Source: Liolophura sinensis
Taxonomy: Eukaryota; Mollusca; Polyplacophora; Chitonida; Chitonidae
Assembly: GCF_032854445.1 (NCBI RefSeq)
Contig: NC_088304.1
Span: forward strand, 4,652,001 to 4,716,000
DNA length: 64,000 bases
Direction: 5' to 3'
Each line of letters begins with the position of its first letter. Within the stretch, counting starts at the first letter, position 1. A program made the position numbers and the translations under genes. This document shows positions 12,001 to 24,000 of the stretch, one piece after another. The notes below the pieces were generated by a model. That model did not search any database. It was given only the letters and a program-made list of their open reading frames with translations, and was not told where the DNA came from.

Positions 12001-15000
12001 TTCACAAAGTATCTGATTTCAGACAAGCTTCATGAAGTGCTTGGCCTGTGCTATCCTTTATATATCTAGATTGCTGTGCCAAGGCAACGGGCTCCAACAT
12101 TTCAGAAAGTATCTGATTTCAGACAAGCTTCACGAAGTGCTTGGCCTGTACTATCCTTTATATACCTAGATTGCCGTGCCAAGACAAAGGGCCCCAGCAT
12201 TTCACAAAGTATCAGATTTCAGACAAGCTTCACGAAGTGCTTGGCCTGTACTATCCTTTATATATCTAGATTGCCGTGCCAAGACAACGGGCTCCAACAT
12301 TTCACAAAGTATCTGATTTCTGACAAGCTTCACGAAGTGCTTGGCCTGTACTATCCTTTATATATCTAGATTGCCGTGCCAAGACAAAGGGCCCCAGCAT
12401 TTCACAAAGTATCTGATTTCAGACAAGCTTCACAAAGTGCTTGGCCTGTACTATCCTTTACATATCTAGATTGCTGTGCCAAGACAAAAGGCCCCAGCAT
12501 TTCACAAAGTATCTGATTTCAGACAAGCTTCACGAAGTGCTTGGCCTGTACTATCCTTTATATATCTAGATTGCCGCGCCAAGGCAACGGGCTCCAACAT
12601 TTCACATCTTTAAGTATCATGTTTGATCACATTTCAAGGACAAGTAGTAAAGACACATGTTATATTTATGTTGTATTTTTAGTAATAATATTTGATAGAT
12701 TTTGTTTATGTATTTATTTGATTGGTGTTTTACGCCGTACTCAAGAATATTTCACTTATATGACAGCAGCCAGCATTATAGTGGGAGGAAACCGGGCAGA
12801 GCCTGGGGGAAACCCACGACCATCCGCAGGTTGCTGACAGACTTACCCACGTGCGGCCGGAGAGGAAGTCAGCATGAGTTGGACTCACGACAGATTTTGT
12901 CATTGAAATATCATTAAAACGACATCTTATCTTGTGAATGCATTATACTGTTTCAGCAAATCTGAAAGCTTGTACCCAGGATCCCCCACCACCCACTTAC
13001 TTTTAATTATTAAATTTAACTATTTTTCATAAATATGACATTGTCTGAATGGTAACCCTTCAATGACCTGACTTCATAGTATGAATGAATAATTACTGCT
13101 TAACACCTGTCTTCAAAAAAAAGAAAAGATTCAAAATTTACACAAATTTCAAAGAATTTAGCTTCAAACCAGGCAAACCAGCAATTTAGTTGATGTGTCG
13201 TGAAAGCGAGGTGTGTTGATCATGTGATATCTGAAAATAGTTTAGCTGGTAGTCTCCATTTTGCGATTTTGTAAGACCTCTGTCGCAGTATATCACCTAA
13301 GTTTAGGTTAAGCTTTTTTCAAGTCACACATGATGCTTGATTCTGACTGATTGCTCCACCTTGTAGATTGCTCCACTTCAGAGTTTGTTGCTAAGTTTGA
13401 TTAATTTCTTTTCAGAAAAAAAACCTTAGGCATTGGCATCAAAATGGTATATTGTTTTACATCCTTAAGGTCTTTCTAAAGTTATGTTTTTACTGTCCAA
13501 ACTTTAGGAGAACACAACAGGTACAGCTGAATTCAGTGGACATTAAATGTTCAAAAATATACATACGCATTAGCAACAAATGCTGAGTTGGGTCCATAGA
13601 TAAAGGATCTGTTGATAACATGAAGAGCAAAGGTGATATATTGGACTTCTAGGACTGGGACAGCTGCACAGATTGACAACAACAACACCACTGTGCAGTT
13701 TAACACGAAGGAAGGTATGGCAGCATGCAGACGCTCTGAAAAGATACCAGGACACAAGCATAATAATAATATCCAATCCCTGAATCTGCCAAAAAATTGT
13801 GGTTCACTGAAGTAAAGCTCAAATAGGATGTTTTTTTTATCATGTTAGGAGTTGATCTGCTCGTACTGTTTTTATAACAGGTTTTATAATCCATCCATCC
13901 TCTCTGGTCAACAGTGGAAGATCTGTCAGCAACTGGCGGATGGTTTCCTCCAACCATATATATATATATATATATAACCCAATTGCCATTAAACAATTAA
14001 GCATGCACACGTTCAGATGTTAGGCAAGATGTATGATAAGTCTCATTAAAATCGGTGAGTTCAACGCTAAACCCCCAAGCACTCACTCACTAAAAATCGG
14101 TGATTACAATGTGAAACCCCAAGCACTCACTGACTCACTCAAAATCGGTGAATACGACATTAAACCCCAAGCACTCACTCACTCAAAATCAGTGAGTGCG
14201 ACCTTAAACCCCAAGCACTCACTCGCTCAAAATCAGTGAATATGACGTCAAAACCCAAGTACTCACTCACTCAAAATCGGTGAGTACGATGTTAAACCCC
14301 AAGCACTCACTCACTCAAAATTGGTGCAGTACGACGTTAAACCCCAAGCACTCACTCACTCAAAATTTGTGCAGTACGACGTTAAATCCCAAGCACTCAA
14401 TCAATCACTCAAAACAGGTGAGTACGATGTTAAACCCCAAGCACTCACTCACTCAAAATTGGTGCAGTACGACGTTAAACCCCAAGCACTCACTCGCTCA
14501 AAATTTGTGCAGTACGACGTTAAATCCCAAGCACTCACTCAATCACTCAAAACAGGTGAGTACGATGTTACACCCCAAGCACTTACTCACTCACTCAAAA
14601 TTGGTGCAGTAGTTTGGGAGGAGATGCATGTAAAAAATCATGTCCACAGACAGACAGACAAATGGATAGACAGGGTGAGTCCAGTGTACACCCACCTCCA
14701 GTATAATAAATAATCCTCCCGCAATTAAGGCTGCTTTTCTGTTATTTCCCGACCTTCCCACTTTTATAATCTTATCAACATTCAGGTTGTTTTTTCCCCA
14801 TCTCCTGTGTTGTATAATTATCCCTGATTTGGGACGGATGTGAAGAAATTATTCCCTGGTCATGATGGTTTTTCAACCTTACCAAGTTTTGGGTCTATTG
14901 TATTGGTGTCTCCCATGTTTTACAACTTGGTATCTCTCCAGTTTCACAATTTTACTAAATCTGGGGTTGTTGTATTGGTATCTCTCATGTTTTACAACTT

Positions 15001-18000
15001 GGTACCTCTCCAGTTTTACAACCTTACCAAATTTGTGGTTGTCATATTAGTATCTTCCGTGTTCAATAATCTTACCAAAGTAGGGTTTGCTGTATTTAAG
15101 TATCTCTTGTGTTTGATAATCTTACCAAATTTAGGGTTGTTGTACTGGTATTTTTTCCCCGGTTTCCTGTCCATCAATCGCCCACTCATAGGAGCTGTGA
15201 AGATTCCGAAAAACTGCATGGCTGAGAAAACTGACGTGTAGTAACTGACTGAAAGTAAAGAATACACCATGTAATGAGGGATACCACAGGGAAGGGGAAT
15301 AACTCTGTAAAGTACAATCTAACAATATCACATTGTGAGGAATTTTTTATAATATTGGAGTTTCCAGTTTCATCACTGAAGATAGGTTAAAAAAGTCATA
15401 CTGTGCCATGTGACCTCTTAAAAATGTCATACAACCATTTCTGACTGTACATTTAATTTAACATGAGTATCAGGAGAAATGTTTCAAAAAATATTATTTT
15501 CACTATATAAACGATGGAGAAAATGAGTATTTGTGAACTTTGATGTTTAATGCAGTCAGTCATGCTTCTAGAACACAGAAAAACAGGTGTTCGGTAAATT
15601 AATGTCAACGAAACTTGTATAGCAAGTCACATGACACAGTCAATAGGACTCCTATTATCTTTAATGATAAAAAAGTCAGGAACTCCGCTATTGCCGAAAT
15701 ACAACAAATGTTCAAACTCAGGGATTCCACAGATACATACACATGTTATTTTTTTAGCATAATTAAGTAGAGAAATAACAGAAAATCTGACAAAGCAGTG
15801 ACAGCCTTCCAATCACCAATCAATTGCTTTCCAAGGATACATTAGCATATGCACACTCATTGTTTCTATGAACAATATTGTTCTTGCTGTAACAAAGACA
15901 GGTCTACACACATCTGGTGCATCAATTAACAATCAAAAACGATGAGAGCAGGCATCAATATGCAAGTTAAGATCAGGCAGTATTGGATTTCAACAAGCCT
16001 TGCACAATTCCAAGAATTTACAGGTGAAGGCTATTTTAAATATCCTCTAATAGGTAAGATATCGATGTTGTTCCAGTTATTGACCAATTTACAATACACT
16101 CACTTTTTGTTTGATCTCCAGCAGCCAGTGTTGTTATCCATGGGTTGAAGACTCCGACAAATAACCAGCTGCGAAGTCTCTGGAAAGACATCCACGCCAC
16201 TTCCATGATGAACAATGGAGAACATAACTCTTTACGCAGGCTTGTTTCTCTCTCCCCAAAGATAAAGTCCCCGTCATACATCTGGTCCAGGTCAGGGTTA
16301 TCTCCCTCTGCATCATCCCCGATGCTGGAAATCCCGGCGACGGAATGCAGCGAGAGAAATGGACTAACTGCCGGGGAGGAATGTGGTGCCGAGTTGTGAC
16401 CAGAAGGCATCAGCCCTCTTTGTGACGGAACTGCCAAGTTGTTCCCAAAATTCACACTGTCAAGCGAGACGGAAGGGCGATGGTCATGGGAAATCGTCCT
16501 CTGAATCTGCGGGATGTTAAGGAGGGATAGGTGATGCGGGGGAGACCTGACACTCTCTGTTTTCTCCCGCACACTGGTTCTAGTTCCCAGGCGTGAGCGC
16601 CGGTTGATGCTCATGTTCGAGTGGTACAGCATGGAGGTGGAAAGGCGGGGCACATGATTGATAGCCAGTAGACAGTTCTGAGATGACATATCAATTTCTC
16701 TTAGCCGGGACACTGCTGGGGTTTTGACGAGAGGTTGCCCTGGACTCACCTTCTGAGAACCATCCAGATGAGGACTGCTCTGCTTTTTGTTTTTGTCCAC
16801 TTCAGGTTTGTCAGAAGTTTTGTTTCCCGCCTCCTCGACCTCTACATCTGGCTTGGTGTTAGGCTTACCTGTTTGACATAGCTGCTGTATGGGAGGGTCC
16901 ACTTTGAAGTTCTCGGGCAGAGGCCATGGGAAGTGGTACTTAGGTAAGGTGAAAAACGTGCTGATACTGACGACCAGGCTGAACGCACAGGCCTGAATCA
17001 GGAAACATGTGTTCACTTTGATACCTGCTTCATGGGCAGCCTGAAACACAAACCAACAGTTCCATGTGAAAACCACAGACCTTTGGCAAGAAACTGACAA
17101 ACTTGTGATCTGAGACAGAATATACATGCTATATTGGGGGAAGGCAAAAGTAAACACTGTTATGAAAGCAGCATGCAATCACAGTCACAAATGCAATCAC
17201 ATGTCCCTTGAAAGGCAGCTTAAGAAAGCTCAGGTAAGCCATCCATTAAAAACTCTTCCTAACCCAGCGTAACCCAATGCGATGGGGAAAAGTAAGGTAG
17301 TTCAGAAGAAAATTCTATTTTCTTTTAGTTTGAACAAGGATTTTAAAAAATACTGTGCAATGAACTTAAAACCCCTCAGCCTTGAGCACATGTAGAATGT
17401 AATGAACAGATTCAGCTTACTGATGGTTTGTAATGACATGTAGGTCTTCTCTGAGTGGCATTTCTAAAATTTAACTTAAAGCGCTCAAAATCAAAAGGGT
17501 TATTCCTCATGACAAGGTGTAAGTTTGGTGAACTTGGGCTAAACCGTTCTAGAGATAGAGCGTTTACAAGCCTTTCATAAAATTTAACTTAAATGGCCCC
17601 AATGACCTTGAAGAAGAAGGTCAAGGTTGCTGAAAATCAATAGGGTTCTTCCTCATGCCAAAGTGTTTGTGTGGTGTGAGTTTGGTGAATTTAGGCTAAA
17701 CCATTCTAGAGACATCATGTTTACAAGCCTTTCATAAAATTTAACTAAATGACCTCTATTACCTTAAAGAAAAAGGACAAGGTCACTGAAAATCAATAGG
17801 GTTCTTCCTCATGTCAAGGTGTAAGTCTGATGTAAGTTTGGTGAACTTGGGCTAAACCATTTTAGATATAGTCCACAACACTTACAAGGATACATATGAC
17901 GCACGGAAGTCCGCACGCACGGATGGCCAGATGGACGCCCCTAAGACAATATCCCTTGGCCAATATTGGCGGAGGAGTAAAAATCCTGCTTTTTAGCTCA

Positions 18001-21000
18001 CCTGTATATCAAGGTTTTTTCTAGTCCCTTTCTTGTCGTGGTAGTATTGGAAAATTGGGTTTTCATGAAATGAATTGAGTTTCTGTATTTTTCTGACTTT
18101 GGGGTTGTTCTCCTTTCGAATGTGTGTTTCACTATTAATGGATTAGTGCTGACTTTTTCTTCATCTCCCGCTGGAGTCGCTGGCATATCACCACTACTGG
18201 TCAAACGTTACGTTCACTTTCGGCAGTCAGTATTTTCCCTAACCGACAAACAATACTACCCACAGACAAATGACTACTCACTAGAGGGGTCCATTCAATG
18301 CACAATACGTCCGCGTGAGGGAGGTGTGAAACATGAATATGCATGACCAGCCAACCAACCAAACTACAGTTAATAAAAGTATGGCGTGAAATATTCACTT
18401 CAGGCTGACAAGTGACAATTCTCCATGCGGAACGCCTTTATTTACACCTGAAAATACCACTTTCCGGATCCTGTTATCATTTTACTTTTCTGTTTGATGT
18501 CTTGTTTTGTTCACTTGACATGATTTAAGGTTTCAAGAATTGTATAAACTATTTTGTGAAAATTTCTTGGGTTCACTAACTCTATGCAAAGCTCAGCAAC
18601 AAGAAAACATTAATGTACTAAATATCTGACTTTCAGAGAAGAAACCAAAACTAATATAACATTGAGTTTAAGATATGTACAGTAAATGCCTTATGATTTG
18701 TACCTCATAAATGTTGAAGTGTGATTTTCATTTACCAAACTATGAGGCGTTTAATAAAAAAGATTAAAATGGGTATGGGAAGAAACACTACTGCATGGGG
18801 AGTTTTTGATACACTGATGACAAAAAAATATTGAGTTTTCTGACTGTTGAAAAAATATTAAATACTGAGTTTTCTGATTGTTCAAGTTGTACTTTTCCAG
18901 CCCTATATGGCTGGAAAAATCCCTGAAAGTACATGCATACCTAATGTCTCACCTTGAGGGACGGCTCCCAACAACAGTCAAGGTAATGTGAAGGTAAATG
19001 TTAGGGGTGGTATCTTAAAAGGTACTGCATGCCTTTGGCCCACGTTTTACATACACATATGTAAAGCACAATCCCACAAGGAGAATGTTCCATTGTTGAT
19101 GTGCTGTGTGCATAAAAATTACCATAAACTATAAAATTCATGACTTAGTGCCTGTGAATAATAGAATCAATGCTACAGTAAATGGATAGTATCAAAAAGT
19201 CCTGCAAGTACTGAGCTGAAGTTTTTCATGTGTCTCTAAAAAATGAGCTCTTGCTAGCCTTAACACCAAACCTAAGGATGGAGGGCTGGCATTTTGGATG
19301 ATGCCTCACCTTGAAGGCGAGGAAGATGACGGCGCTGCAGTCGTAGGAGCCAGCATACAAGGACATGATGGTGGATCTGAAGCGAGGGATGAGGTTAGCC
19401 AGCTGAAGGTTTGTCACCAAGATCAGGTAGCCTCCGTACACCAGCAGGGTGGCCCCAGGGTAGAGGAGCAGGGGCTGCTCTGAAACATGACAAATACAGG
19501 CTACTGTCAGCAGGGTGGCCCTGGGGTAGAGGAGAGGGGGCTGCTCTGAAGCATGAGGAATACAGGCTAGTGTCACCAGGGTGGCCCCAGAGTAGAGGAA
19601 AGAGGGCTGCTCTGAAGCATGAGGACTACAGGCTACTGCCACCAAGATCAGGTACCTTTTGTACACCACCAGGGTGGCCCCAGAGTAGAGGAGAGGGGGC
19701 TGCTGTGAAACATGAGAAATACGGGCTAGTGTCACCAGGGTGGCCCCAGGGTAGAGGAAAGGAGGCTGCTCTGAAGCATGAGGAATACAGGCTAGTGTCA
19801 CCAGGGTGGCCCCAGAGTAGAGGAAAGAGGGCTGCTCTGAAGCATGAGGAATACAGGCTACTGCCACCAAGATCAGGTACCTTTTGTACACCACCAGGGT
19901 GGCCTCAGAGTAGAGGAGAGGGGGCTGCTGTGAAACATGAGAAATACAGGCTAGTGTCACCAGGGTGGCCCCAGGGTAGAGGAAAGGAGGCTGCTCTGAA
20001 ACATGAGAAATACAGGCTACTGCCACCAAGATCAGGTACCTTTTGTACACCACCAGGGTGGCCCCAGAGTAGAGGAGAGGGGGCTGCTCTGAAACATGAG
20101 AAATACAGGCTAGTGTCACCAGGGTGGCCCCAGGGTAGAGGAAAGGAGGCTGCTCTGAAACATGAGAAATACAGGCTACTGCCACCAAGATCAGGTACCT
20201 TTTGTACACCACCAGGGTGGCCCCAGAGTAGAGGAGAGGGGGCTGCTCTGAAACATGAGAAATACAGGCTACTGTCACCAAGAGCAGGTAGCCTGTGTAC
20301 ACCACCAGGGTGGCCCCACAGTAGAAGAGAGGGGGCTACCCTGAAACATGAGAAATGCAGGCTACTGTCACCAACATCAGGTAGCCTCTGTACACCACCA
20401 GGGTCACCCCGCAGTAGAAGAGAGGGGGCTGCCCTGAAACATGAGAAATACAGGCTAGTGTCACCAGGGTGGCCCCGGGGTAGAGGAAAGGGGGCTGCTC
20501 TGAAACATGAGAAATACAGGCTACTGCCACCAAGATCAGGTACCTTTTGTACACCACCAGGGTGGCCCCAGAGTAGAGGAGAGGAGGCTGTTCTGAAACA
20601 TGAGAAATACAGGCTACAGTCACCAGGAAGGCCCCGGGATGCAGGATCTGGGACTGCTCTAAAAAATGAGAAATATGTAAGGTACATGTACACAACCAGG
20701 ATGGCCTCGGGGAGCAGCAGCAGGGGCGGTTATACAGGGGTGCTGTAACAATAGTAAGAGAGGGTTTTGTGAAAAACGACAAGACAGCGAGCTGTGAAAA
20801 TGACACTGTAGAGAGCTGCACATTTTGAAAATGGAGGGTACTATGAAAAAAGAAGATGGCAACAGTAAGTGCTGTGAACATTTACACTTGAGAGTGCTGT
20901 TAAAAATTACAGTGGAGAATACTGTGAAAAATGACAACAGAGACTGCTGTGAAAAACTAGAATGGAGAGTGCTGTGAAAAATGAAAATGGAGAGTGCTGT

Positions 21001-24000
21001 ATAAAATGACACTGGAGAGTGCTAAATGACAAGGACAGTGTTGTGAAAAATGACAAGGGAAAATGCTGTGAAAAATGACAAGGGACAGAGCTGTGAAAAA
21101 TGGCAAAAGAGAGTGCTGTGAAAAAAGATGAGAGTGCTGTGAAAAATGACAATGGAGAGTGCTGTGAAAAAATGACGAGGGACAGAGCTGTGAAAAATGA
21201 CATGGGAAAGAGATATGAAGAATGACAAGGGAGGGTACTGTGAAAAATTACAATCTAGAGTGCTGTGAAAAATGACACTGGAAAGTGCTGTGAAAAATTG
21301 CCATGGAGAGTGCTGTGAAAAATGAAAAGGGAGGGTACCGTGAAAAAAGACATGATAAAACATGTGGTTGTGTTAAACATGTTACCATCAGTAGTTACAT
21401 TTAGATTCATTTCTGATAACAGCAACGTAAAATGCTGAAATACTAATTTACAATATAGCTCAGGTGCATGTTTTACGTGAAACTAACCAGTGTGTCATAG
21501 TGGCTTTTGTTACCTGTACAGGCAGTTGACTTCCAAAACTTATGGAATCACTTGATCGGAAGTAAGGATAGAACTCACCTGGTGATGCAAATATGAGACA
21601 CAGCATCGCTCCAATAAAGCACACACTGAAAACACACAACGTATGCAATATGAGAATGTGGTTACTTACATATATGTTGTAGAATCAGAAACAAGGTTGC
21701 TTTGATAACATGTATGGTTGCTTGTGATCAGAGATATATGATTGCTTGTGATCAGAGATATGGTTACTTTGTATTTGAGATATGGTTACTAGGGGCTTGA
21801 GATACAGTTACATGGGGCTTGAGATACAGTTACATGGGGCTACAGCTATGGTTTCTTGGGATGAGAGATACAGTTGCTGCAAGAGCAAGCTACGGTTACT
21901 TGGGTGTGAAATACAGTTATTTCGGATACAAGACATAATTACTTGGGATCTGAAATGTGATTAGATGTAGACTTGGGATTATCTCGGAATCACTTCAGCA
22001 ACATCAGTGACAGGTTATCTTGGCATCAGTGACACATATGTGCTGATGTCCAGGACACAACACAGTCACTTGGCATCTGTGTTTGGGTTACTTGGAACTG
22101 TTGACACTTAGCATTCAATGTATGTGATGGCTACTCGCCATCCGTTATATGGTTACTTGGGATTAGTGACAGTTATGTTCACGGAGTATCCAAGAGATCA
22201 AACACTGAATCAGTGATGTGACTACATGTTCTTTGGATCAGTGACGGCTAATTGGGATCATTGACATGGTCACTTGGGATCAATGACACGGTTACTTGGA
22301 ATCAGTGAAATGGTTACTTGGGCTCAGTGACAGGGTTACTTGGGATGAGTGACATATTACTTGGGATGAGTGACATGGTTACTTGGGCTCAGTGAAAGGA
22401 TTACTTGGGATCACAGACATGGTTACTTGGGATGAGTGACATGGTTACTTGGGATGAGTGGTAGGGTTATTTGGGATGAGTGACATGGTCACTTAGGGTG
22501 AGTGACATGGTTACTTGGGATCAATGACAGCGTTACTTGGGATCAATGACAGGGTTACTTGGGATCAGTGACAGGGCTACTTGGGATCAGTGACAGGGTT
22601 ACTTGGGATCAGTCACATGGTTACTTGGGATGAGTGACAGGGTTACTTGGGATCAATGACAGGTTTACTTGGGATCAATGACAGGGTTACTTGGGATCAA
22701 TGACAGGGTTACTTGGGATGAGTGACATGGTCACTTAGGGTGAGTGACATGGTTACTTGAGATCAATGACAGGGTTACTTGGGATCAATGACAAGGTTAC
22801 TTGGGATGAGTGACAGGGTTACTTGGGATGAGTGACATGGTTACTTGGGCTCAGTGACAGGGTTACTTGGGATGAGTGACATGGTTACTTGGGATGAGTG
22901 ACATGGTTACTTGGGATGAGTGACATGGTTACTTGAGATTAGTGACAGGGTTACTTGGGATGAGTGACATGGTTACTGGGGATGAGTGACATGGTTACTT
23001 GGGATCAATGACAGGGTTACTTGGGATCAGTGACAGGTTACTTGGGATTAGTGACATGGTTACTTGGGATGAGTGACATGGTTACTTAGGATCAATGACA
23101 GGGTTACTTGAGATCGATGACAGGGTTACTTGTGATCAGTCACAGGGTTACATGGGATCAATGACAGGGTTACTTTGGGATCAGAGACAGGGTTACTTGG
23201 GATCAGTGACAGGGTTACATGGGATCAACGACAGGGTTACTTGGGATGAGTGACATGGTTACTTGGGATTAGTGACATGGTTACTTAGGATCGATGACAG
23301 GGTTACTTGGGATCAATGACAGGGTTACTTGGGATGAGTGACATGGTTACTTGGGATGAGTGACATGGTTACTTAGGATCGATGACAGGGTTACTTGGGA
23401 TCGATGACAGGGTTACTTGTGATCAGTGACAGGGTTACATGGGATCAATGACAGGGTTACTTGGGGTCAGTGACAGGGTTACTTGGGATGAGTGACATGG
23501 TTACTTGGGATGAGTGACAGGGTTACTTGGGATGAGTGACATGGTTACTTGGGATCAGAGACATGGTTACTTAGGATCAATGACAGGGTTACTTGGGATC
23601 GATGACAGGGTTACTTGGGATCAATGACAGGGTTACTTGTGATCAGTGACAGGGTTACATGGGATCAATGACAGGGTTACTTGGGATCAGAGACAGGGTT
23701 ACTTGGGATCAGTGACATGGTTACTTAGGATCGATGACAGGGTTATTTGGGATCGATGACAGGGTTACTTGGGATCAATGACAGGGTTACTTGTGATCAG
23801 TGACAGGATTACATGGGATCAATGACAGGGTTACTTGGGATCAGTGACAGGGTTACTTGGGATGAGTGACATGGTTACTTAGGATCGATGACAGGGTTAC
23901 TTGGGATCGATGACAGCATTACTTGTGATCAGTGACAGGGTTACATGGGATCAATGACAGGGTTACTTGGGGTCAGTGACAGGGTTACTTGGGATGAGTG

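Noticed and set aside
14280-14713. Open frames of 110-130 codons (NPKHSLTQN repeats)
   Set aside because: They lie in the SINE-derived minisatellite on the strand opposite to the host gene.
19411-20748. Plus-strand open frame of 445 codons
   Set aside because: It is the antisense of the exon-derived 66/93-bp array. The frame is open only because unit lengths are multiples of three; the coding sense is the minus strand.
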